Positions 13,128 to 23,126 of a stretch of 64,000 nt of DNA are shown piece by piece; the first letter of the stretch is position 1, and every line of letters begins with the position of its first letter. The DNA comes from Viridothelium virens (lineage: Eukaryota; Ascomycota; Dothideomycetes; Trypetheliales; Trypetheliaceae): NCBI GenBank assembly GCA_010094025.1, contig ML991796.1, forward strand, positions 62,001 through 126,000. Direction: 5' to 3'. The notes under the pieces were generated by a model, which saw nothing but the letters and a program-made list of their open reading frames with translations, did no database searches and was not told the origin of the DNA. A program made the position numbers and the translations under genes.

Positions 13128-14712
13128 GCGCATGTTAGAACGCCCTGTACGACATGCATGAAGTGTCTTGGCGATGTTGAGAAGGCCACCGAGTTCTGCC
13201 AATGTGTCTTCCCTCCCGAAGAGGAGGACCTTCTAGGTGAAGAGTCCGCTTATGGCATCTGCATTCAGAAGAATGCTTGTGATGCTTGTCTCTGGGCAAG
13301 TCTAGTCACATCGGCTTCACATCCTATTTTGGCTGATATCTATAGCCTCTAAAGATTGTGCGGAACGATCCAGCCTATACGCCCTTCATGGAGATCTATC
13401 GTAAGCTGGGCGACGCCGAGTACCGTCAGAACATGCCCTTTGCAGATCTTGAGACCCTGCGCACCAAGATTGATGCTCTGACCACGCGCTTGACTCGGCC
13501 AATTGTCTGTCTGATCTGTCGTATGTCGCTAGCTCTGATGTGGTGTTAGTGACTACCCCAAAGAGAAGGGTGTTCTTCCCAAACATTGAACTCGACATCC
13601 CATGTGTACGGAACATACTCCACATGGTATCCGCGCTTGACCAGAATCGCTACTAAAATGCCCTCCTATATTGATCTCCGATGACACAACACCGAGCGAA
13701 TCACAACATCCCAGGTTCGCAGGCTATACGATACCTAGCTAGGTTCTTTTTCCAACCAGAACTTCTTGTACCGATCTCTCAGAATAATTTGAGCTCGATA
13801 TATATTTCGACCGCATTGGAAACGACCACTCCAAGAAAGAGGATGATCCCTGATGGGCCATCCTTACAGGCTATGAAAGGAAGGCCAGCTCGACAGTCTC
13901 GTCGAAAGACTCAAAGCCAAAGATGAGCCATCGAATGTTCATTTGGCCGAAATGCTTCATGCCAAAGCAAAGACGACGGGAGATGTTATTGGATCCACGA
14001 ACGAGCTGCGCGACAAGCTAGATATAGAGAGGGCCAAAGTGGAAAAGGACCGCGCAGACATCGCAGAGTATTGCAATGAGATGGAAAGACAGCATTCAGG
14101 ACTACGCGTCGCAATTTCGAAACATGAGCGGGATAGCAGCATCCACAAAGCATCCATTACTCGTCTCCATGAGGAAAACAATGACCTCCGTAGGCACAAC
14201 AGCAGTACCAAGCAGGAGCTCAAGAGTGCTCATGACAGTAACAAGCTACTGGAGCAGAAGCTCAACGAGAAAGTGAAAGCGTCAGCGAGTGCAGAGCACG
14301 GAGCTTTGATGGACACGATCTACCAGACAAAGAGGGACCTCGACAAGTACATAAAAGAGCTCATAGGTTTCGCTTCTACATATAGTGCCCGCTGTCAAGC
14401 ATCACGTGCACGCAATTTGCTTCTCACGGACAAGAACGCGCTACACAACCCCCAAAAAAGTTTGATTCCATGTCACAAAACAAGAACTGAGAATGCTACA
14501 CCAGCACCCTGATCTCGGCATACTACTCTCTGCTCATGAGATGGCAATCTAAATGGATTGGCTCAATGACAGCGGTCTTTTCGGATGACGAAGTGGACCA
14601 GGAGAAAGAAGACGAAGACAAAGAAGAAGAAAGAGAAGCGAAAGAAGACGAAGCCCCCTCGCCCTCTCCATCCTGCTCATCTACTGACGTCCGGGACGAT
14701 GTAGTTAGATGA
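13128..14712 (+). CDS. Hypothetical protein: Cys-motif exon, coiled coil, acidic tail
   Basis: Function not recognised; the gene model is tentative and partial. Three stretches read like exons in the same direction. The first (about 13128-13290) has a Cys-rich motif, TPCTTCMKCLGD then EFCQCVFPP and NACDACLW, loosely like the DUF3716 zinc-motif proteins of Leotiomycetes. The second (about 13348-13500) reads YTPFMEIYRKLGDAEYRQNM then ETLRTKIDALTTRL. The third (from about 13886 to beyond 14360) is a clear coiled coil, with QLDSLVERLKAKDEP, NELRDKLDIERAKVEKDRAD and KQELKSAHDSNKLLEQKLNE. A last exon near 14563-14712 encodes an acidic Glu/Lys tail ending in TGA at 14710-14712. Exon joins are uncertain; a GC-AG intron after the Cys motif is possible. 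The 3' end is overlapped by inverted repeats, so a transposon may have reshaped it. Confidence 0.4.
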
Positions 14713-15022
14713 TGTTGTTCAGCACAATAGATCGGAGAAAAGAACTCGATTGAACCTATCTATATAGCAGCCTGCACCACAGGCCACCTAGATAGGTGCC
14801 CAGATCGATCACACCATCAGCGCAAGAGGCACGTAAAAGAGTCAGGATAGAGCAAGCCTCATAAGTGACCGAAATCTCCAGAACTCTCCAGCAAATGACC
14901 GAAACCACAGACGAACAACCACTTACTTTGGAGACCATCGAACCAAATACCCAGCTACAGAGCAAATTGCGTGCACGTGATGCTCGACAGCGGGCACAAT
15001 ATATAGGAGCGATACCTATGAG
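14360..15022. repeat. Inverted repeat A, 62-bp arms about 540 bp apart
   Basis: The arm at 14360-14421 (starting CTCATAGGTTTCGCTTC) is the reverse complement, with about seven mismatches, of 14961-15022. The left arm lies in the 3' part of the coiled-coil gene. Arm-to-arm similarity is far above chance. It could be the ends of a MITE or a duplicated inverted fragment. Confidence 0.75.
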
Positions 15023-15120
15023 ATTGAATCTATCTATATAGCAGCCTGCACCTCAGGCCACTTAGATAGGTTCAATCGAGTTCTTTTCTACGATCTAGTT
15101 GTGCTAAACAACATCATTAG
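14709..15120. mobile_element. MITE-like element with terminal inverted repeats and internal hairpins
   Basis: The left arm at about 14709-14765 (GATGATGTTGTTCAGCACAA then AGAAAAGAACTCGATTGAAC) matches the reverse complement of about 15064-15120, with a few differences. Just inside each arm sits a hairpin unit, CTATCTATATAGCAGCCTGC followed by CAGGCCAC and TAGATAGG. The two hairpin copies are in direct orientation although the arms are inverted. No transposase ORF lies inside, so it would be non-autonomous. I see no clear target-site duplication. The left end overlaps the stop codon of the upstream gene. Confidence 0.6.
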
Positions 15121-15124
15121 ACTT

Positions 15125-17650
15125 ATGCTACGGGGGTCGAACACCGGTATCATGTGGATTGGACTTCAAATTCAAAACCCTGGCTTCATCACCGGAGCTT
15201 CTAGAGAGGCCCATTATCAATGGGATAACGACGACTTTATCGACCTCTGCTAAGTCGAGTCTTGGTATACAGCCGCCTACACTACGTTGCTCAGAACTGG
15301 AATGACTCCACGTCATAGCCCAGTCGATGAAAAATCTGACGAAGAAGATGACATTCGAGAAGATTCAGTATCTAGAAGTTCTATACACCTAGTGGGTAGG
15401 GATGAACTGCCAAGATGGATAGTATCGATTATCGCAGCCTGCCTTAATAACCGCCGCTCCTTCCTCTGATACCATAACACTGGTTGACCCTCGAACCAAA
15501 GAAACATCGAACCAACGGGTCCAGACAGCCCGATCTTCTCTTCAGGTTCTCGAGCAAGGCCCTACCACCCCAATTTTCAATCAGCTCCAGGCTCCCTAGT
15601 CGACCAAGTTCTGGAGGCGGCTAGATCTTCACAGGCAAGCCTCAGGGCAGCAATTAGGCATCCATTCATCCCAGCATAACCGACCTTGCAATCTTAGTGC
15701 GGTCTGGCATCATCTCATTGATTTCATAAACATCACAATCGGCGACAAGTTGCTTGAGCTATAGCTTGTATTTGTGCATTGGAACCTCCTTCAATGTCTA
15801 GATCAGATACCAGTCACACTACCAACTACAAACTCCACTGAAGTATACAATCGACCTAGCTGATCCTCTGCCGGACCATTTGTGTTTTTCGAACAGTATC
15901 TACAGACAGTTTTACAGAAGCAAGGCAGATGCACGTGACGACCTAGGAGCAACTACTAATGTCATCTATGGATGTTTTCTCCAAGAAGATCAACCCAATC
16001 CCGGGGACAGAAACATGGTCTGTTCTCGAACAGGTCGTGGAATGGCTCAAGAGCCTACAAAACTGTGATTCTGGAATTCCTTGTCGGATAATCTCCGACA
16101 GAGATACGCGATTTCTTTCGGATTTGTGGAAGGAAATCTACCTACCCCTTCGGATCTCGCATGTTGTTTCCCAATTCTAGACCTCAGTCTTCCAGCTATC
16201 CTGGTGGCATTGGAACATTACCTGGGCATAACCGGATGGTTACGTCAGTACATTCCATACATACTACGCGTAGATATCCGGCCCACTCCAGGAACGAAAG
16301 ACGGCCATGTTGGAGAAAGCGCCACGCGAGGGCAGCGTTCACAAAAACCATGCTCGTCGCCAGCGGGTTGAATGCCCTCCCACGGAACTGTTAGAAAGCT
16401 TTGAAGCACTTCCTCCACGTGCGTTTACATATTTATCCTGTCACGCCATCAGAGCCCTACATGCATACCCAAATACAGTCAGATATCTGTAGTTACCAGT
16501 GTCCTCGTCGCCTGGAATCGGTACCGCGAGTTTCATGAGAATCTCTCTATTCTGAATTCGAAAGGTGTTGGAGGCGGGAGTACCAGGAAAGAGTCCAGGC
16601 AATACTGCACAGCCACTCCTCTTTATTCCGTTCAGAACTGGGAATGTTTAAAGACTCGATCAAGATGCCAATACCATTCAAGGATGATGCTGAGCTCGAA
16701 AGCTCAAACAAGCACCATACACCCTATCCAAGCGCGATCAAAAGGCAATTGATGAGATCCCTGATCCTCTCACCCAACAAGAACGAGTCTGTAAGGTACG
16801 TTTGGGATAGAAAGGGGCGGGTAATATAATGTTTTATTCATGATGAACGAGGGTAATAAATATACTTATAAAGCACACAATCCTTTTCTCTTTTCTTTGC
16901 TTACAAGCTTTCTTACTTACATGCTTCTTTACTTAAGGATAGCAACAGTCCAGACCGGAGCAGATGTCACGGCAGGAGCCATGCACCTTATTTAGCAGGG
17001 CACCATAGCTACCCCTTGCTTCTTATTTTGTACTTAGACTAGAACACCACACTTAGATACATGAACGAGCACATTGCTCAGCTTTTGTCTCCTACTTCTA
17101 GGTGACTCCCGCTCCCTACAAGATTGCCAAAGACAATATACCCACCGGATTATGTGCAGTCCGTTCCAGAGACGTCTAAACTCCCGAAGATGGAGGCAGC
17201 TGAGCCTCTGATGCTGAAGAAGTCCGAATCTACTGCCTACAAAATGCATCCAATACCAGTCAATGTAGTCAGCCTGATAGTGGCATATTAGAAATAAGAG
17301 CCATGGGAGGATGTTGGGAATAATATCAACACAAGTTCGAACCAGGAAAGGACTGGTTGGCGAGACTCACTCAGCCACGCTCGTTCACATGATTAATACG
17401 GTGTTCAATTAGCAGTCCTGAAGACACAATGAGGTGTCTATACTACTTCAACAACAATCCAATTGGCTGCCTGGACTCAAGACTGGGAATGAAAATCCCA
17501 ATACGGAGATATCTCGTGAAAGTATCTGTGAGTGGCAAGGGGAGAACGCGGATCACGATTGCGACAAAATGTGTTTTCTGGGCTATGTACTTGGACGCTT
17601 CAATGTGCTTGAAGAAAAGACGTAGAAAATGGTTTGTAGCACAATCCCAA
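15125..17650. mobile_element. Decayed Ty3/gypsy-like retroelement fossil
   Basis: A region without intact genes holding at least two recognisable pol remnants on the + strand. One near 15.95-16.18 kb resembles the integrase core (ISDRDTRF, then DLWKEIYLP). One near 16.6-16.8 kb resembles the conserved stretch before reverse transcriptase in fungal gypsy elements (MFKDSIKMPIPFKDD). The integrase-like part comes first, the reverse of the normal pol order, so the region is rearranged or holds pieces of two copies. It is broken many times and looks old. LTR-like A/T-rich sequence with a TATA-like box occurs near 16.85 kb, but I could not pair two LTRs. Edges are approximate. Confidence 0.6.
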
Positions 17651-17818
17651 ATTATTTAGTGCCATCGCAAAGACCCGCGATATAATACATATCTTCCTCT
17701 AGTATCCTACTATCCGTATTCCCTCCTCATCCCTGGCCCTACTCATCTACAGCCCCTCTCGTACTTACCGGCAGTCCCCTCATCACCCTGTCCCATTTGA
17801 GGTTTCTATTTGAAACAG

Positions 17819-20140
17819 TTATACAAATATTATCTCGCGAGATCGTGTATGTTCCGTCTCATTTGCCGTAAGACCTTCTACATGTCCACTTGCCACTAGC
17901 CTGTATTCTTGTTCAAGACGGCGTACCACCATCGGCACCCTTCCACCAGCAAACAACATGATCTCGTCACCGCATTTGATTGAATGAGGAGCAATACCCA
18001 GCTTTCCGGACGCTGTCCTGAAGAGGGTCTTGTAAGCAAGCCTCTCGATACGCTTCTGGAAGGTGCTGCAGGTCTTCATACAAGAAATGCGCTTGTAGAT
18101 CTGGTACTCCGAAGTCCTTGTGATCCCTGCTAGCGGTGGATTATCATGAATGATACGGATAGCTTTATCCACCCACTGGTCATTGGTTTCTTCGGCCCCA
18201 ATGTCCACCTGCTGGCCAGCCAAGATAGAGAACCAAATCCATGCCCCAGACTGATCTTCAACAACCTCTTCATGGCTGGTACATAGACACATCAAAGTGT
18301 TGTACAACTCGAGGATTGAGTCCTCGCTTGCTAAGGTAGGGGTGTTGCGAAGAGCAAAATTTACAAATTCTCGGAGTACTCGAAGGTTCCAAAAAGATAG
18401 TACTGTCATGCTGTGCTCGGGATTTGTCTTCAATATGTCTCTCCAGAACGGCTCGGACGGCTGCGCATTTTTTGACCAAGTCCAATAATTATTCGAGTTT
18501 CCAAGACGTTCGCTAGTGTGTGCAAGTGAGAGCTTACAGCATGCTGTTACGACGTCTATACTGCTGCCTCTCAATGCGAGCTGCTTCTCATCTGGCTCAG
18601 GAAATGCGAAAAAAGTATCTTCTATCGCAAGAGCTCCATAATAATTACCTAAAAGCCCAATATTGTGCGTCGAGCTGGACCAGTCAGGCACCCAGGAAGC
18701 CAGCCCCGGAGTACCTTGAAGGCCATCCACTTGCTCCAGAATTCGGATACTCTCGGTCGTTTTGAGAACCGCGATAGTGGTTTCACGGTAGATATCGGCC
18801 GTTGACTTCGAATAATCCGGAGGCGGCAGAGGTAAACCTGCAGTTGTTAGTAAGCCATGCAAAGCAAACACTTTATCCTTGGCCTCGGAGCATCTAGACC
18901 ATCGCATTTCGCCCAAGAAATCGCACACAGTACTGTCAGTTGGGTTTCGTAAAGACTTGGATTCTAGCGTTCGCTTCGCCAAGCTGTGTACGCTAAAGGC
19001 ATTCCAATGAGGGTTGGATAATGCTAGAGTACCCCCCATGCCCGAGGCTTCCAACTCCGCCATGATCAACCCTGCCTTGAAGATAGATTCCAATGAGGTC
19101 CTTCCTTGACCATAAAAAAGGATAGCCTTTTTACTCATGGCAGCTTCCTGCACAACCCAAAGGCGCTTGAACCAGGGGACCACGTCAACAAAGTCGAACA
19201 AATCTACATCGAGTCAGCGCACAAACTTTGGTCACGACCGTAATTTGGAGCTTCAAGCCAAGCTTTAAGCGATCCTATTGGGGACAGGGGAATGACGAGA
19301 TGCTGCGAATCTTACCCAAATCTCTCGACTCTTGTAGCAATTGTAGAAAAGTATCACTTCTGCCTTCATCATTGTCCTCCTCCGCAGCTTTCGCAATTCT
19401 CGCAATCCAGTCGAAAGCAGCGACATAGTACTGGGGTGTACGAAGCATCCCTCCTTCGAAAGGTACACTTTCATTCCCAAGCCATATAAGCACTTGGTCA
19501 GCTGTCTTGTAAATTTCGCCCATTAATAACACCTGATGACTTCTTTCTGAAGTATCACACTGATTTATACAGAGTGAGTCGATCCACAAGAGACGGGTCT
19601 CTTGTTCTTTCTCGGGTCGGAACTGTCGCAATGCGGCCTCGCAGTTCCTTGTAGCGAGTACAGTCTGTCCATCGCAATGGACAAGTTCAGTGGGTAGCTG
19701 GTCAGCCCAGCAGTAAGAAATCGCCTCATTGAAGCTGATTATCGTCGAGGGACCCTTGAAAAAGATCGCATTCGATGCGAGAATGCCGGGCGCTACTACC
19801 ACGCACGCGGAGAATCCTAAAAGATCGACTACCGATGATAGCCTTGTGTAGAAGCATATTCCCGAGCGCGACTGCGCAAATATTTCTTGAATCTTGTCGG
19901 AACAAGGTGTTGGATGAGCGGTAGGCAGCAAAATATATCCTTCGGGGTATTTCCGAAGGATTCTGAGCTGAATACACTTACACAAGCCTACTGCAATCGA
20001 CGTCTATAGTCCGCATTAGCGCAGTCCTACGGGGCGTAGTTAGTATCCTAAGAAGACAGGTTACCTTTTAGATGAGCGAAAGCAAAAATGCTGCGACGGG
20101 CCGCAGAGTCTTGACTGAAACCTTTCTCAGGCTTGGACAT
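17819..20140 (-). CDS. HET-domain (heterokaryon incompatibility) protein
   Basis: Fungal HET-domain proteins act in non-self recognition and trigger cell death on fusion of unlike hyphae. Domain landmarks: EAISYCWADQ, then LLWIDSLCINQCDTSERSHQ and IYKTADQVLIWLGNE in the upstream exon, and VVPWFKRLWVVQEAAMSKKA at the start of the large last exon. The main splice is clear: exon ends at 19316, a 112-nt intron, exon resumes at 19203 and ends at 17819. A first exon beginning MSKPEKGFSQ at 20140 is plausible. The N-terminal third does not read cleanly in one frame, so the gene may be damaged or carry an unseen intron; the rest is open. The C-terminal half (about 400 aa) is diverged, as is usual. 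It lies next to transposon debris, the common setting for HET genes. Confidence 0.78.
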
Positions 20141-21525
20141 TCTGTAAAATAGATGCCGGTGTATAGGCAAGTGAGTTCGATGCAAAGCAAACTTTACTCC
20201 GTTGGCGATCATAGATTATCATCTATCTTGCTTGAGACTTATCATTTATTAATCAGTGGCTATGCTCCGCTTCGTACACCTATCTAATACAGCCACTTCG
20301 CGTTTCGAAGGATTGTGCCGAATTTTGAAGATGTGCGTACTGATAAGCCCGAAGAACAACTAAAACGAAAGACCAAACTGCATTTTTCTGTGCTTACCTC
20401 GATATGAATCCAAGCCTTGAGGCGATAGAGACGCGACTTCAGCCTTTAAACCTACCTAGCATCCAATATAGCTAATGGATTGCATAAGTCCGGAAGTGCG
20501 GCCTGCACAGGAAGGATGGCCTGTGACGAATATTGCATAAGGTATGGAGATCGCAATCTCGTCCAAGCTCTACACACCTAAGCGAGACGATGCAATGGGG
20601 GCGAAGAATGACCAGCTGAAGGGCAGTAAGGGCGAGTAGCCAATACCGGAGAAATTGTTCCAAGCAGGAGAGGGTTCGAAACCGATTAGCCTTCGGTGTA
20701 TGCCGGTTCCTACGGTAACAAATCGCGGGGTCATGCTTGATTTCACTGCACATTATGAAGTAAATCGCCGACCCTCGCAAGTAACCATTGGATTTCGCGA
20801 AAGTCGAGACTCCTAGGATCGATTTGTCCAGATGATAGACTGACGGTTCATTTCGACAGCAGTGCATCAGAATACCCAACAGCTGTTCCTTCTTCTCTAA
20901 AAGGGAGGTACGATCGGCTGGCTGAGCACTGTTCGGGATCCCTTGCAGTTGAATGCAGGGTCCTATGGATAGGAGGTGGGGCTGGTATGTCCACGAACGT
21001 GGTGGATCTTTTGTCCTGGCAACTACGGAGTACTGCAAAGGAGGACACCAATTGGCAATGGCAGACGAGCCTAGTTAAAAGAATGTCGTGCGAGAAAAGG
21101 CGAACAGATTGGCTATAGCAGGTGGTCCAACTTCAGCAAAGGCCTCAAACACCTGACCCGCGTGCTCGGGGAAGACCCCATACGAGAAGATGGATTGCAA
21201 TAATTGCCAGGACCGACGTATCGACCGACAGGGCTCTAAGATCCCTCAACAAGTTCTGGCTCTGGAAGAGCCTAGGGCTTTTCAAGGCATCGACTCGCTT
21301 ATATGAAGCCAATGAATCGTGGAGGTTTCTGCGAGACGCCGATAACCCGAGTGTCAGCGCCCCAAGCTGACTGCATAAAGATGACCAAGCCACTCCGTAC
21401 ACAGGCATACTGACCGGTATTTTAGTCTTCCCCTCAATACCCACAGTACACTCAAGTATATCCTGGTCTTCAAATCTTAGGAACAAACAGGTCAGACGAG
21501 TATCGTGTATTTGACCATTGCACTG
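20141..21525. other. Intergenic, shared upstream region of HET gene and oxygenase
   Basis: About 1.4 kb between divergent genes. A 188-codon ORF on the minus strand (20472-21038) has no motif and unlikely composition. A TACGGAGTA palindrome lies at 21024-21032. Confidence 0.5.
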
Positions 21526-22784
21526 ATGGATAATCTACTTTACCCATCAGAAGGTCTGTCTACTATAGAGCTTCCTAAAATCTCTCTAGCCAAGCTTTTG
21601 AAAAATGACGAGACCGAGGCACAGGCTGTCTTTGATATCTGTTGTCGAACAGGCTTTTTCTATCTCGATTTAATGGACCACGCGAAGGGCGAGAAACTGT
21701 GGGAGAGCGCTTGCCTCGCACGCGAGATTGGCCAGAACGTCATGTCAACCGTCCCTCTGGAGGAGAAGAACAAGTTTTTGAAGAGACCTGGAACCTTAGA
21801 TAGAGGGTTAGTATCAAAAGCTTGGAACTGTGCAGCACCAGTGTGGTTGAAATGTGTCACTTCGATGGACCAAATTATGCTCCCAATCAAATTACCGATT
21901 TTCATCCTCCTTAGATCAAAGGCAATGAAAGTGAGCTGACATAAGATATCTTAGGTATGGATTATTTACCAGGGAAGAAAATGGGCGATCAACGTCTTAT
22001 GAGTGTATTAATGTGAGCACATCCTTCCGATTTCATGGCACTGCCAAACGGATTTACACCACCATTTTGCTGACTCTACATTCAGATTCCGCAGGACGAG
22101 CTTTTTGCAGAACAGCCAACGGCTTGGAAATTACCATCATGGTTGGAGCAGTATGAGTCAAACTTCGTGACCGTTATGAGAGAGGGCAATACTATTGCCA
22201 ATGTCATTTTTGGAATCTTAGAAAAACAGCTACAGCTTGCTTCCGGCGCCTTAACATCTTGCCATCGCCCAACTGATACATCCCACAGCTTTCTCCGAAT
22301 CCTTCGATATCCAGGCCTCAAAGAGAATCAAGCTCCCTTCAAGGAGCCACGGGTCTTACCACATAGGGACGGTGTCAGTATTGCGATGCTGTTTACTTGG
22401 GTTTATGGCTTGCAGATACCTGAGGAGCATCCAAAAATGATTGCTCCTGGTGTAGAGGCCGAGGACAGTTGGCGCTGGGTAAAGCCCATGCATGGCCATA
22501 CTATTATTAATCTTGGCAATGCTATTCGCCTTCTTACGAATCGCAAATTAGCATCTGGAAAGCATCGTGTGGTCCATGCAGTCGGCAATCAGGCCAAGAC
22601 CGATAGGGTATCTGTCCTCGTTTCAGTAAGACCGGGTGACAACACTCCAATGAAGGCATTCGAGAGCCCAATGATCCCGCAGGCAGCCGACCGGAAAGAC
22701 AAGATTATCGAGACTGCTATAGAATGGGGCGATAGACACGTGAAGAACTTTATTAAGAAAATGGACTTCAAAGAGACTCAGTGA
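21526..22784 (+). CDS. 2-oxoglutarate/Fe(II)-dependent oxygenase (isopenicillin-N-synthase-like)
   Basis: Member of the non-heme iron dioxygenase family, which hydroxylates, desaturates or cyclises small molecules in the cytosol. Substrate unknown. Three exons: 21526-21806, 21955-22012 and 22086-22784, giving 345 aa. The N-terminal DIOX_N part shows STIELPKISLAKLL and ICCRTGFFYLDLMDH. In the catalytic jelly-roll, the iron triad is His206 and Asp208 (LPHRDGVSI) with His273 (ASGKHRVVHAVG). The 2-oxoglutarate-binding Arg/Ser pair is Arg287 and Ser289 (DRVSVLVSVRPGD). The start ATG gives MDNLLYPSEGL; an upstream in-frame GTG was rejected. All catalytic residues are present, so it is likely active. 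It sits 22 kb from the polyketide synthase with unrelated genes between, so I do not place it in that pathway. Confidence 0.88.
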
Positions 22785-23126
22785 GATGATAAGAAGGTTG
22801 ACAACGTAGAATTTGATATCACTAAATTGCTGCTCTAAGATGCAAATGAGGCAGAAACTCCAGGGAATGAAGTTACATCTCTTGCTCAAATCAGCCGGAG
22901 TATAGACTGAGCTGTCTGGGTCATGTCCGCCTAAGTCAACGTTGAAAATACCGTGGCAATGTAATTTTGAGGCGTTTCCCATCTTGCTACGCTTTCCAAG
23001 TACAAGCGAAGTGACTCAAGGGACCTAGTCTGTTCTAGATTTTCGAAAATCTTTACAGAGTTCCACCACATATCTCATTCACCTATTATCACAAAATCCG
23101 CGTTCCCTCCTCATCCAGACACGTAC

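Noticed and set aside
20660-20700. GGTTCGAAACC as a tRNA T-arm
   Set aside because: No matching acceptor stem, D-arm or anticodon arm could be folded upstream of it.
20472-21038. 188-codon minus-strand ORF between HET gene and oxygenase
   Set aside because: It is His/Cys/Arg-rich with no motif and lies in what should be a divergent promoter region.
21526-22784. The 2-oxoglutarate oxygenase as a tailoring enzyme of the polyketide locus
   Set aside because: It is 22 kb from the synthase, with many unrelated genes between, and nothing in the sequence links them.
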